From positions 8,700,501 to 8,764,500 of the forward strand of contig NZ_JARXYJ010000001.1 in the NCBI RefSeq assembly GCF_029894425.1: a stretch of DNA of 64,000 nt, given 5' to 3'. Shown in pieces: positions 50,628-59,256 of this stretch. Under the pieces are notes generated by a model. That model saw nothing but the letters and a program-made list of their open reading frames with translations, did not search any database and had not been told where the DNA came from. Numbering within the stretch: the stretch's first letter is position 1; every line of letters starts with the position of its first letter. Position numbers and translations under genes: made by a program. The stretch comes from Streptomyces sp. SAI-127 (GTDB lineage Bacteria; Actinomycetota; Actinomycetes; Streptomycetales; Streptomycetaceae).

Positions 50628-51392
50628 GTGGGGACCACCACGCAGCTCGAAACGGTGCCGGAACCGAAGTACTGGCATCTCAAGACCGTGCTCAGTGAGG
50701 CACTGGACTCCGAATTCTCCGTGGGCGAGATCCTGCCGAACGAGCGCGATCTCGCCGCCCGTTTCGGCGTCGCCCGCGCCACGCTCCGCCAGGCTCTGGA
50801 GCAGCTGGAACTGGAAGGCAGGCTGCAGCGCCGCCGCGGTGTCGGTACGACCGTCGCACCGCCGCGCGTGGGCGTGGCCGTCGGCACCGAGCAGCACGCC
50901 TGGCCGGGTGCGGCCGGAGACGACTGGCAGACCGTCGACTGCGCCGCCGCGGTGCCGCCCGCGGCCGTCGCGGACGCCCTCGGGACCGACCGCGAGCAGC
51001 CGGTGCACACCGTGCGCCGCTCCCGTATGACCCACGGTCAGCCCGTCGCCGCCGAGCTGCTGTACATCCCCGAGGCGTCGGTGCCGGAGCTCTCCGCCAT
51101 AGACACGCCGTCCGGGGCGGCACGCGCGCGTGCCGTGCTGCGCGAACTGCAGCGTCTGGAGCTGGAGAGCCGGGAGAACGCCGTCGAACTCGGCTCGGCC
51201 CGCGCGGACGACGCGAAGGAGCTGGACCGCCTGCCCGGAGCCCCGGTCCTCGTCGTCACCACCCGCTACCTGGCGGGGGGCCGCACCGCGGCCGTCTCGG
51301 TGGCCACCTACCGTGCGGACACCTGCCGGCTGACCTTCGGGGACTCCGGCGCGGTGGAGATCCACGAGGGCCCGGAACGCCGGGCCTCCTGA
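50628..51392 (+). CDS. GntR/HutC-family regulator with UTRA domain
   Basis: A 254-residue regulator. The winged helix is at about 15-80 (HLKTVLSEALDSEFSVGEIL, FGVARATLRQALEQLELEGR, LQRRRGVGTTVAPP) and a UTRA effector domain follows (VHTVRRSRMTHGQPVAAELL, PVLVVTTRYLAGGRTAAVSV). The HutC/DasR subfamily senses phosphorylated sugars or similar ligands. GGAGG five bases before GTG at 50628 gives the start. The dre-like site over its promoter implies repression by itself or by DasR. The ROK repressor follows in convergent orientation. Confidence 0.88.
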   Translation: MGTTTQLETVPEPKYWHLKTVLSEALDSEFSVGEILPNERDLAARFGVARATLRQALEQLELEGRLQRRRGVGTTVAPPRVGVAVGTEQHAWPGAAGDDWQTVDCAAAVPPAAVADALGTDREQPVHTVRRSRMTHGQPVAAELLYIPEASVPELSAIDTPSGAARARAVLRELQRLELESRENAVELGSARADDAKELDRLPGAPVLVVTTRYLAGGRTAAVSVATYRADTCRLTFGDSGAVEIHEGPERRAS

Positions 51393-51397
51393 GCACT

Positions 51398-51435
51398 GCG
51401 GCGGTGCCCCGGACCTCGGTCCTGGGCACCGCCGC
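51398..51435. terminator. Bidirectional terminator between GntR and ROK genes
   Basis: GCGGCGGTGCCC pairs perfectly with GGGCACCGCCGC; after one mismatch an inner GGACC-TC-GGTCC hairpin closes it. It starts six bases after the GntR stop. Confidence 0.75.
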
Positions 51436-51468
51436 TTGTCGTCGGCCCGCCGTACGGGACCGGACGGC

Positions 51469-52623
51469 TCACCGCCGCGCCGTGACCGTGCCCTCCACCG
51501 CGAACAGCTGCTCCTCCACGTGGTCGAGAGCCAGTCGCAGCGCGCCCGTCGCCACGGCCGCCTCGCCCAGGAGCGACAGGGTGACCTTCGGCGGCCGCAG
51601 ACAGTAGCGGTCCAACTCGCGCCGCAGCGGCTCCAGTACGCCGTCCAGGCCGGCCGCCCAGCCGCCGACCACGACGAGTTCCGGGTCGAGGGCCAGGACG
51701 AGCGCCGCCACGTCGTGGACGAGCCGCTGGATGAACCGGTCCACGGCCGCCCGGGCCCGCTGGTCGCCCTCACGGGCCTGTGCGAACACCGCGGCGACCG
51801 CCTGCTCGTCGAGCGGGTGCAAGGGCTCGTCCGTGGTCGACAGCAGCGTCTCGGGGGTGACCTCGCGGCCCAGCAGATGCAACGCGCCGATCTCCCCGGC
51901 CGCCCCGCCGTACCCACGGTGCAACCGCCCGCCGATCAGCGAACCGGCCCCCGGGCTCAGCCCGGCCAGCACGAACACCACGTCGTCGGACTCGGTGGCG
52001 GAGCCCTTCCAGTGCTCGGCGACCGCGGCCGCGTTGGCGTCGTTCTCCACCAGTACCGGGCACTTGAAGGAACGGCTCAGCCGCTCGCCGAGCTGCAGCC
52101 CCGTCCACTCGGGCAGCGCCGCGCACAGCCGTATGGTCCCGTCCGCCTCCACGATCCCCGGCGAGGCGACCCCCACGGCCCACAGCGAGTCGCGCGCGAC
52201 CCCGGCCCGGCGCAGCAGTTCGGCGACAGCGGTGCGCAGCCGTTCCAGACGTTCGTCGGCGGACGCCGCCTCGTCGACGTCCTTGGCCACGGCGCCGAGC
52301 ACCCGGCCGTCCAGGTCGGACAGGAGCGCGGCGACCCGGTGGGGCCCGATGTCCAGGCCCAGCAGGTGTCCGGCCTCGGCCCGGAACCGGAACCGCCGCG
52401 CGGGCCGCCCCTGCCGACGGGCGACGCTCTCGTCCGCCGCCTTCTCGACCACCAGGCCGCTCTCGATGAGCCCCTCGACGACCCCCTCGACCGTCGGCCG
52501 GGACAGGCCCGTCACCCGGGTGATCTCGGTCAGCGTCGCGCAGTCCGTGGCGCGCAGCGCGTGCAGCACCACCGCGGAATTGATTCTTCGCAGGAGCGAG
52601 GGATCCCCACCGGTCAGTCGCCC
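51469..52623 (-). CDS. ROK-family transcriptional regulator
   Basis: A 384-residue ROK protein with an N-terminal winged helix (INSAVVLHALRATDCATLTE, GLSRPTVEGVVEGLIESGLV) and a sugar-kinase-like domain. The nucleotide loop LGLDIGPHRVAALLSD and VGVASPGIVEADG, ENDANAAAVAEHW and the glycine motif RGYGGAAGEIGAL are present; the cysteine-rich zinc motif of sugar-kinase ROKs is not, as is common in repressors. Probably senses a sugar. TTG at 52623 follows GGGAGG and opens GRLTGGDPSLLRR; GTG at 52683 is an in-frame alternative. Confidence 0.85.
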   Translation of the reverse strand, partial: GRLTGGDPSLLRRINSAVVLHALRATDCATLTEITRVTGLSRPTVEGVVEGLIESGLVVEKAADESVARRQGRPARRFRFRAEAGHLLGLDIGPHRVAALLSDLDGRVLGAVAKDVDEAASADERLERLRTAVAELLRRAGVARDSLWAVGVASPGIVEADGTIRLCAALPEWTGLQLGERLSRSFKCPVLVENDANAAAVAEHWKGSATESDDVVFVLAGLSPGAGSLIGGRLHRGYGGAAGEIGALHLLGREVTPETLLSTTDEPLHPLDEQAVAAVFAQAREGDQRARAAVDRFIQRLVHDVAALVLALDPELVVVGGWAAGLDGVLEPLRRELDRYCLRPPKVTLSLLGEAAVATGALRLALDHVEEQLFAVEGTVTARR

Positions 52624-52711
52624 CAACGTCCGTCCTCCCAGCTCGCGCGCGTGTGGGGCGGATGGTACAGGTCGCTCCGCCACCCTGCCGCCCTGCCGGC
52701 CGATTCACCTT

Positions 52712-53374
52712 TCACCCCGGCGCCACGAACCCCGACTCGTACGCCGCGATCACCGCCTGCGTTCGGTCCCGCGCCCCCAGCTTCGCCAGGACGGCGCTGA
52801 CGTGCGACTTCACGGTCTCCGTGCCGACGATCAACCGCGCGGCGATCTCCGCGTTGGACAGACCGCGCGCCATCAGCCGCAGCACCTCGGCCTCCCGCTC
52901 GGTCAGCTGGGCCCGCTCCATCGCGGCCCGCGCAGCACGGTTGCCGCCCTCCTCGCCGTACTGGGCGGCCAGCTGCCGTACCGAGGCCGGGAACAGCAGG
53001 GACTCACCCTCGGCGACCAGCCGCACCGCGTGCACGATCTCGGCCGGCCGGGCCCGCTTCAGCAGAAACCCGTCGGCACCGGCCCGCAGCGCCTCGTACA
53101 CGTACTCGTCGTTCTCGAACGTCGTCACCACGAGGATCTTCGGCGGCTCCTCGACCGTCCGCAGCACCGCGCGCGTGGCCTCGATGCCGTCCAGCAGAGG
53201 CATCCGTACGTCCATGGCGACCACGTCGGGCCGCAGCTGCCGCACGAGGGGGATCACCGCCGCCCCGTCGGCCGCCTCGCCGACGACCTCGATGTCGGGC
53301 TGCGCCTCGAGCACCGCCCGCAGACCGGCGCGTACGAGGGGCTCGTCGTCGACGAGGAGAACGGTGACCGGCAT
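52712..53374 (-). CDS. NarL/LuxR-type response regulator
   Basis: A 220-residue response regulator. The receiver has the acidic pair D9-D10, phospho-acceptor D55 (VVAMDVRMPLLDG) and the lysine in GFLLKRARP; the LuxR-type HTH is LTEREAEVLRLMARGLSNAE with ETVKSHVSAVLAKLG. It pairs with the histidine kinase gene 14 bp upstream. By position the pair should control the divergent ABC exporter at 54667. Confidence 0.93.
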   Translation of the reverse strand: MPVTVLLVDDEPLVRAGLRAVLEAQPDIEVVGEAADGAAVIPLVRQLRPDVVAMDVRMPLLDGIEATRAVLRTVEEPPKILVVTTFENDEYVYEALRAGADGFLLKRARPAEIVHAVRLVAEGESLLFPASVRQLAAQYGEEGGNRAARAAMERAQLTEREAEVLRLMARGLSNAEIAARLIVGTETVKSHVSAVLAKLGARDRTQAVIAAYESGFVAPG

Positions 53375-53388
53375 CCCGTCAGCGTAGA

Positions 53389-54558
53389 TCAGCGGAGCGG
53401 CAGCTCGGCATGCACCTGCCAGTCACCCCGGTCGGGCCCGGTCTGCGCGCGGCCGCCGAGCAGGGCCGCCCGCTCGCGTATCCCGCGCAGCCCGCTGCCC
53501 CGACCGGGGCCGGGTATGTCGGCCGTCAGCGGATTGCGGACCTCTAGGGCGAGGGCCTCGTCCGTGACCTCGATACGGATCCGGACCGGGACGGCCCCCG
53601 CGTGCCGCAGCACATTGGTGAGCGACTCCTGGAGGATCCGGTAGCCCTCCCGGGAGACCGGCCCGGGCACGGTGTCCACCGGGCCGGTCAGCTCGGCGTC
53701 CACCTTGGCGCCGGACGCGCGCGCGGACTCCAGGAGCCGGTCGGCGTCCGTCAGCGTCGGGCGGCCGCTCACCGGCCGGTCGGACTCGCGCAGGATGCCG
53801 AGGACGCGCTCCAAGTCCTCCAGCGCGGCCCGGCCGGTCTCCTCGATGGCGTCCAGGGCACGCTCCGTGAAGGCCGGATCGCCGGCCGCCCGCGCGGCGC
53901 CCGCCTGGACGACGGCGACGGTCAGGGCGTGCCCGATGGAGTCGTGCAGCTCGCGCGCGATACGGGTGCGCTCCAGGAGCTGCTCGGTGCGCTCCTCCAT
54001 GGCGGCCAGGCGCTCGGCGGGGGAGGGGCCGAGCAGCCGCAGCGCGAGCGCGGTGATCAGACTGCCCGAGCCGACCACCGTCCCCGCCAGCGCGGCCAGC
54101 GACAGCGGCGCGAGCAGGACGTGCCACCACCGGTGGCCGTCGAGGAGGATCAGCACGCCCTCGTCGACGTCATGGCCGAAGGCCGACGCCACCAGGTCCA
54201 CCGAGCTGATGAGCAGTTGCATGCTGAGCATCGCCGTCGCGTAGCCGAGCAGCAGACGCGCCTCCAGCCACACGACCAGCCGTCCCCGGTCGCTCCAGGA
54301 CGCCGACGGCGCGACGACGATGTCGCTGCTCTCGCTGTTGTGCCGGTGCCCTGTCAGCAGCAGCCTCGCCTGCAGCCCCTCCACGGTGCGCATCGCGGGC
54401 ACCAGCCCTGCGGGCGCGAGCGTCACGGCCGCCACCAGCCAGGTCCACCACGCTTCCTCGACGAACATCCACATGGCCGGCCACACGACGGCGATGAACA
54501 GATGCAGCCATCGGGTGTACGTCACCGCCCGGCCGAACGGGCGCAGCAAGCGGACCAT
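53389..54558 (-). CDS. Sensor histidine kinase (HisKA_3 / NarX-DesK type)
   Basis: A 389-residue membrane kinase. About four hydrophobic helices in the first 190 residues (WLHLFIAVVWPAMWMF, LVAAVTLAPAGLVP, LLSLAALAGTVVGSGSLI-like) are followed by the dimerisation helix RIARELHDSIGHALTVAVVQ with the phosphorylated histidine, and an ATPase domain (EGYRILQESLTNVLRHAG for the N box, GSGLRGIRERAALLGG for the G box). Little extracellular sequence suggests sensing in the membrane, as for envelope stress. ATG at 54558; the frame beyond that is antisense to the ABC genes. Confidence 0.9.
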   Translation of the reverse strand: MVRLLRPFGRAVTYTRWLHLFIAVVWPAMWMFVEEAWWTWLVAAVTLAPAGLVPAMRTVEGLQARLLLTGHRHNSESSDIVVAPSASWSDRGRLVVWLEARLLLGYATAMLSMQLLISSVDLVASAFGHDVDEGVLILLDGHRWWHVLLAPLSLAALAGTVVGSGSLITALALRLLGPSPAERLAAMEERTEQLLERTRIARELHDSIGHALTVAVVQAGAARAAGDPAFTERALDAIEETGRAALEDLERVLGILRESDRPVSGRPTLTDADRLLESARASGAKVDAELTGPVDTVPGPVSREGYRILQESLTNVLRHAGAVPVRIRIEVTDEALALEVRNPLTADIPGPGRGSGLRGIRERAALLGGRAQTGPDRGDWQVHAELPLR

Positions 54559-54588
54559 TTGGTCATCGTGCCAGCCGCCACCGACAAC

Positions 54589-54636
54589 GGGCCTCCCCCG
54601 CACGGGGGAGACGATCTCCACACGTGGGGGAGGCCC
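54589..54636. promoter_or_regulatory. Inverted repeat in the divergent region of the two-component system and ABC exporter
   Basis: GGGCCTCCCCC (54589-54599) and GGGGGAGGCCC (54626-54636) are perfect complements with a 26-base centre that itself starts CCCCCGCACGGGGG-like. It lies midway between the two start codons and is a candidate operator for the response regulator. Confidence 0.55.
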
Positions 54637-54666
54637 CGCCCCCGCGGCACCGGACAGGCTGCTGCC

Positions 54667-55587
54667 ATGACCAGCATCGAAGTCCAAGCCCTCACCAAGG
54701 AGTTCGGCACCCGACGAGCCGTGGACGACGTCACCTTCCGTGTCCTCCCCGGCCGTGTCACCGGCTTCCTCGGGCCCAACGGCGCCGGAAAGTCCACCAC
54801 CATGCGGCTCGTCCTCGGCCTCGACCGTCCGACCTCCGGGACGGCCACGATCGGCGGCCGCGCCTACGTCACACTCGACGAACCCCTGCGTCATGTGGGC
54901 GCCCTGCTCGACGCCCAGGCCGCGCACGGCTCCCGCGCCGGCCGCGACCACCTGCGCACGCTGGCGGCGAGCAACCGTATTCCCGACCGCCGGGTCGAGG
55001 AGGTGCTGGAGCAGACGGGGCTGGCCTCGGTCGCGAGGCACCGGGTGAAGACGTACTCCCTGGGCATGCGGCAGCGGCTCGGCATCGCGGCCGCCCTGCT
55101 CGGCGACCCCGGCGTGGTCATGCTCGACGAGCCCTCGAACGGCCTCGACCCCGAAGGCATCGTCTGGATCCGCGAGTTGCTGCGCCGGCTGGCCGGGGAG
55201 GGCCGCACGGTGCTGGTCTCCAGCCACCTCATGAACGAGACCGCGTCCTTCGCCGACCACCTCGTCGTCCTGGGCCGGGGGCGCCTGCTCGCCGACACAC
55301 CGATGCGGGAGTTCATCGACGCACGCGTGAAGCCCGGCGTCCGCATCCGCACGACGGATCCCACCGCCCTCAAGAGCGCCCTCGCCCGGCACGGTCACGA
55401 CGCCGTGGAGCACGAGGACGGGCACTGGACGGTGCAGCACGCGCGGGTGGACGAGATCGGCGGCATCGTCTCGGCCGCGCGCGTGCCGATCCTCGAACTG
55501 GCCACACAGGAAGCCACTCTGGAACAGGCCTACCTGGATCTGACCGCGACCGAGACAGAGTTCACCGCACAGCCGCAGGAGGCCTGA
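54667..55587 (+). CDS. ABC transporter ATP-binding protein
   Basis: A 306-residue ATPase of the drug/lantibiotic exporter class. Walker A GFLGPNGAGKSTTMRLVLGL, signature TYSLGMRQRLGIAAALL, Walker B VVMLDEPSNGLDPEG and the H-loop VLVSSHLMNE are all present; the C-terminal 80 residues are the extension typical of DrrA/CcmA-like exporters. It forms an operon with the permease one base downstream. Probably induced by the divergent two-component system. Confidence 0.93.
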   Translation: MTSIEVQALTKEFGTRRAVDDVTFRVLPGRVTGFLGPNGAGKSTTMRLVLGLDRPTSGTATIGGRAYVTLDEPLRHVGALLDAQAAHGSRAGRDHLRTLAASNRIPDRRVEEVLEQTGLASVARHRVKTYSLGMRQRLGIAAALLGDPGVVMLDEPSNGLDPEGIVWIRELLRRLAGEGRTVLVSSHLMNETASFADHLVVLGRGRLLADTPMREFIDARVKPGVRIRTTDPTALKSALARHGHDAVEHEDGHWTVQHARVDEIGGIVSAARVPILELATQEATLEQAYLDLTATETEFTAQPQEA

Positions 55588-55588
55588 C

Positions 55589-56335
55589 ATGTCGTCCCCA
55601 TCCATCCCGCGCTCCTTCGCCCCGGTCCTCCGCTCCGAGTGGCTGAAGATCCGTACGCTGCGCTCGCTCCTCGGCGCGCTGCTCGCCCTGTTCGCGGCGA
55701 CCACCGCGTTCTCCGCGATCGCCGGGGTCTCCGAGACCTCGGACCCCGAATTCGATCCGCTGTTCATGGCGCTGTCCGGGGTCGGGCCGGGCCAGATCGC
55801 GGCCATCTCCTTCGGAGCGATGGCGGTGTCGTCGGAGTTCCACGGGGGTGGGCTCCGGCTGTCGCTGGCCGCGGTGCCGCGGCGGGGGCGGTGGTTCGCG
55901 GCGAAGGCGACGGCCATCGCCGTACCCACCCTCGTGGTCGGCCTGGTGACCGCCCTTGCCGCCCTCGTCGTGGCACGTGCCGGGCTGGGTGAGGCGGCGA
56001 GCGGTCTCAGCACCGGTGAACAAGTACGCGGTGTCGTCGGCTGCGCGATCTACCTCACCCTGATGGCGTTGCTGGCGGCCGGTCTCGCGGCAGTGTTGCG
56101 CAGTGGGGTGGCAGCGCTCTCGCTCCTGATCCCGTTCATTCTGGTCGTCTCCTTCGTGATCGGCGATGTGGCCGGTGGGGCCACCGACTTCATGCCGGAC
56201 CGGGCGGGACAGATCGTCCTGTACGAGACGCATGACGGACCTCTGGGACCGTGGACGGGACTCGCCGTGACGGCGGCTTGGGCGGCCGCCGCCCTGGCCG
56301 CGGGGGCCTGGAGCCTGCGGCGCCGGGACGCCTGA
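55589..56335 (+). CDS. ABC-2 type transporter permease
   Basis: A 248-residue membrane subunit with about six transmembrane helices: the first follows SEWLKIRTLRSLLGALLALF, a conserved ABC-2 start, and the last ends in SLRRRDA. The periplasm-facing loops are short. With the ATPase encoded directly upstream it would form an exporter for a lipid, peptide or antibiotic. ATG at 55589, one base after the previous stop. Confidence 0.88.
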   Translation: MSSPSIPRSFAPVLRSEWLKIRTLRSLLGALLALFAATTAFSAIAGVSETSDPEFDPLFMALSGVGPGQIAAISFGAMAVSSEFHGGGLRLSLAAVPRRGRWFAAKATAIAVPTLVVGLVTALAALVVARAGLGEAASGLSTGEQVRGVVGCAIYLTLMALLAAGLAAVLRSGVAALSLLIPFILVVSFVIGDVAGGATDFMPDRAGQIVLYETHDGPLGPWTGLAVTAAWAAAALAAGAWSLRRRDA

Positions 56336-56393
56336 CCACACGAGTCGCCTGACGCTCCGCCAAATGTCAGTGGCGGCCGGTTTACTGGATCAC

Positions 56394-56840
56394 ATGGACG
56401 GTGCGAAGTACCTCGCCGCGATCGACGCGCTGTGCGCCCGCGACCTGGCCGCGGCGGACGGCGCGTCGGACGCCTACCTGTCGGGGCCCGGCTACCGCAT
56501 CGAGTCGCTAGAGGTGAGCCATGGGATGCGGGACGGCGACGCGGCGCCGCGGATGGCGATCGTGGGGGACTTCTACGCCCTCAAGGGCCGTATAGCCCAG
56601 GAGTTGGACGACCGCTGGGGCAGGCAGCAGCTGCCCTGGGGAATGGGCACGCTCAGGCTGCGCTTCGAGCGGGGCGAGGAGATACCGGAGCCCTGGATCA
56701 CGACGAGCATCATGACGGACGACCTCGACCTCTGGCAGCCCCCGGGCTCGGAGCGCTGGATCGCCCTCGGCGTGGGCTACCGGGACCACACCGACGAGGT
56801 CCACGTCCTGGCCGTGGCCTCGGACATCGACCCGGTCTGA
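56394..56840 (+). CDS. Hypothetical protein
   Basis: A 148-residue soluble acidic protein that I do not recognise. It has alternating strand-like segments (YRIESLEVSHGMRDGDAAPR, GTLRLRFERGEEIPEPWITT, RWIALGVGYRDHTDEVHVLA) and tryptophans but no catalytic signature. ATG at 56394 begins MDGAKYLAAIDAL; an ATG at 56364 is in frame. It ends 4 bp from the convergent mug gene. Confidence 0.65.
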   Translation: MDGAKYLAAIDALCARDLAAADGASDAYLSGPGYRIESLEVSHGMRDGDAAPRMAIVGDFYALKGRIAQELDDRWGRQQLPWGMGTLRLRFERGEEIPEPWITTSIMTDDLDLWQPPGSERWIALGVGYRDHTDEVHVLAVASDIDPV

Positions 56841-56844
56841 CCCG

Positions 56845-57393
56845 CTAGCCGTCCCCCGCCGCCAGCCGGAGCCGGGCGAACTCCTCCGCCATCGTCGCCG
56901 CCGTCCAGTGCGCGTTGAGACCACTCGGATTCGGCAGCACCCACACGCGCGTCTCCCCGATCCTCCGCTCCTGCGGCCCGACCTTCGCCTTCCTGTCGTC
57001 GAAGGCCGCGCGATAGGCGGTGACCCCCACCACGGCCAGCCAGCGGGGCCTGAGCCGCGCCACCTTCTCCGCCAGCCGCCGCCCGCCCTCGCGGTACTCC
57101 TCGGCGCTCAGCTCGTCCGCCCGCGCGGACGCCCGGGCGACGACATTGGTGATCCCGAGCCCGTACGACAGCAACTCCTGCTGCTCCGACGGCTTCAAGA
57201 GCCTCGGGGTGAAGCCGGACAGATGGAGCACCGGCCAGAACCGGTTGCCGGGCCGGGCGAAGTGATGCCCCGTCGCGGCCGTCATCAGACCGGGGTTGAT
57301 GCCGCAGAACAGCACATGGAGACCGTCCGCGACCACGTCGGGTACGAGACGGTCGCGGGCGGCCTCCAACTCCTCGGGGGTGAAGCGCGTCAT
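56845..57393 (-). CDS. mug: G/U mismatch-specific DNA glycosylase
   Basis: A 182-residue uracil-DNA glycosylase of the MUG/TDG family that removes uracil or thymine mispaired with guanine. The active-site motif is LFCGINPGLMTAATGHHFAR (GINPG, asparagine in place of aspartate) and the second motif VLPNPSGLNAHW (NPSG). Length and motif spacing are typical. ATG at 57393; fourteen bases separate it from the purB stop upstream, so the genes may share a transcript. Confidence 0.93.
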   Translation of the reverse strand: MTRFTPEELEAARDRLVPDVVADGLHVLFCGINPGLMTAATGHHFARPGNRFWPVLHLSGFTPRLLKPSEQQELLSYGLGITNVVARASARADELSAEEYREGGRRLAEKVARLRPRWLAVVGVTAYRAAFDDRKAKVGPQERRIGETRVWVLPNPSGLNAHWTAATMAEEFARLRLAAGDG

Positions 57394-57406
57394 CGCGTGA
57401 GAAGTG

Positions 57407-58849
57407 TCAGAGGATCGCCCCGGGCGCGTAACCCGCGGCGGCCGGATGCTGCTTGACGATCTCCTCGATCCGGCCGACGACGACGGCGACCTGGTCGGCC
57501 GCGGCGCCCGTGAAGGACAGCTTGTCGGCCATCAGCGCGTCCAGCCCGGCCCGGTCGAGCGGAATGCGCTCGTCCGCGGCCAGCTTGTCGAGGAGTTCGT
57601 TGCGCTCGGCACCCTGCTCGCGCATCGCGAGGGCGGAGGCGACGGCGTTCTCCTTGATCGCCTCGTGCGCGACCTCACGGCCGACACCCGCGCGCACCGC
57701 GCCCATCAGCACCTTGGTCGTGGCGAGGAAGGGCAGGTAGCGGTCCAGCTCGCGCGCGACGACAGCCGGGAAGGCGCCGAACTCGTCGAGGACCGTCAGG
57801 AAGGTCTCCAGGAGACCGTCGAGAGCGAAGAACGCGTCCGGCAGCGCGACCCGCCGCACCACCGAGCAGGACACGTCGCCCTCGTTCCACTGGTCGCCCG
57901 CCAGCTCGCCGGTCATCGAGGCGTAGCCACGCAGGATGACCATCAGGCCGTTGACGCGCTCGCAGGACCGCGTGTTCATCTTGTGCGGCATCGCGGAGGA
58001 GCCGACCTGGCCCGGCTTGAACCCCTCGGTCACCAGCTCGTGCCCGGCCATCAGCCGGATCGTCTTCGCCAGCGACGACGGGGCCGCCGCCACCTGCACC
58101 AGCGCGGTGACGACCTCGTAGTCCAGGGAGCGCGGGTAGACCTGCCCGACCGAGGTGAACGCCTGCGAGAAGCCCAGGTGACCGGCGATCCGCTGCTCCA
58201 GCTCCGCCAGCTTCGAGGCGTCCCCGCCCAGCAGGTCCAGCATGTCCTGCGCGGTACCGACCGGGCCCTTGACGCCACGCAGCGGGTAGCGGGCGAGAAG
58301 CTCCTCGACCCGGCCGTAGGCCACGAGCAGCTCGTCCGCCGCGGTCGCGAAACGCTTGCCGAGGGTGGTGGCCTGCGCGGCCACGTTGTGGGAGCGGCCC
58401 GCCATGACCAGCTCGCCGTACTCGCCGGCCAGCTTGCCGAGACGCGCCAGGACGGCCACGCTGCGGTCGCGGATCAGTTCCAGGGAGAGCCGGATCTGGA
58501 GCTGCTCGACGTTCTCCGTGAGGTCCCGGGAGGTCATGCCCTTGTGGACCTGCTCGTGCCCGGCGAGGTCGTTGAACTCCTCGATCCGCGCCTTCACGTC
58601 GTGCCGCGTGACCTTCTCGCGCTCGGCGATGGAGGCCAGGTCGACGGTGTCCAGGACCCGCTCGTAGTCGGCGAGCGCCTCCTCGGGCACCTCGATCCCG
58701 AGGTCCTTCTGGGCCCGCAGCACGGCGAGCCAGAGCTGACGCTCGAGCCTCACCTTCTGCTCGGGCGACCAGAGCGTGGCGAGCTCGGCGGAGGCGTAGC
58801 GTCCGGCGAGGACGTTGGGGATGCGGGGCTTGGCGGGAGCGGAAGTCAC
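57407..58849 (-). CDS. purB: Adenylosuccinate lyase
   Basis: A 480-residue fumarase-superfamily enzyme acting twice in purine synthesis (SAICAR to AICAR and adenylosuccinate to AMP). Conserved segments: VHKGMTSRDLTENVEQLQI, AGRSHNVAAQATTLGKRFA, and the signature loop GSSAMPHKMNTRSCERVNGL with the catalytic serine. The start is GTG at 58849 (TSAPAKPRIPNVLAGRY); TAGAAT lies eight bases upstream, so it is probably leaderless. The frame open to 59755 is a shadow of neighbouring genes. Confidence 0.95.
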   Translation of the reverse strand: MTSAPAKPRIPNVLAGRYASAELATLWSPEQKVRLERQLWLAVLRAQKDLGIEVPEEALADYERVLDTVDLASIAEREKVTRHDVKARIEEFNDLAGHEQVHKGMTSRDLTENVEQLQIRLSLELIRDRSVAVLARLGKLAGEYGELVMAGRSHNVAAQATTLGKRFATAADELLVAYGRVEELLARYPLRGVKGPVGTAQDMLDLLGGDASKLAELEQRIAGHLGFSQAFTSVGQVYPRSLDYEVVTALVQVAAAPSSLAKTIRLMAGHELVTEGFKPGQVGSSAMPHKMNTRSCERVNGLMVILRGYASMTGELAGDQWNEGDVSCSVVRRVALPDAFFALDGLLETFLTVLDEFGAFPAVVARELDRYLPFLATTKVLMGAVRAGVGREVAHEAIKENAVASALAMREQGAERNELLDKLAADERIPLDRAGLDALMADKLSFTGAAADQVAVVVGRIEEIVKQHPAAAGYAPGAIL

Positions 58850-58908
58850 GTGTACGGATTCTACTGGCGATTCGTGCAGGCCAGCGCCCGGGCCCCGTTC
58901 GTGGGAAC

Positions 58909-59250
58909 CTACGAGAGGTCTTCCGCGAGCTCCGCCAGCACATCGGCGTGACACGGTTCGGGCGCGCACCAGCAGGCCAGGGCCCTGCCGCGAAGGCCGG
59001 GCAGCAGAGCGAGCAGATCCGGCCGCTGCAGCAGATACACCCGGTACTTCGCCATGACCTCGGCCCGTGTGCCGTCCCGGCGGCGCGAGGGGGTGTCGTA
59101 GGCGAAGGGGTTGTACAGCGGGTGCCTCGGCAGGTCCCAGCCGCCCATGGTCCAGCGTCGGCCGACGTAGACGAGGTCGGCGGGCGCGTGTTCGAGACGG
59201 GGGCCGTACTCGTGGATACGGCCCCTGACGTTGACCACGCGCGTGTGCAC
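58909..59250 (-). CDS. DUF4326 protein
   Basis: A 113-residue small protein. It contains the DUF4326 hallmarks: an N-terminal VNVRGRIHEYGPR-type strand, YVGRRW and the C-terminal LACWCAPEPCHADVLAEL with conserved cysteines and histidine that may bind a metal. The family occurs in phages and actinobacteria, with no known function. GTG at 59250 lies 6 bases after the stop of the SGNH hydrolase gene, so the two are cotranscribed. Confidence 0.8.
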   Translation of the reverse strand: MHTRVVNVRGRIHEYGPRLEHAPADLVYVGRRWTMGGWDLPRHPLYNPFAYDTPSRRRDGTRAEVMAKYRVYLLQRPDLLALLPGLRGRALACWCAPEPCHADVLAELAEDLS

Positions 59251-59256
59251 GGCGTC

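Noticed and set aside
53389..56013. An 874-codon frame containing the histidine kinase
   Set aside because: Only the part from 54558 downward encodes the kinase; the rest is antisense to the ABC genes.
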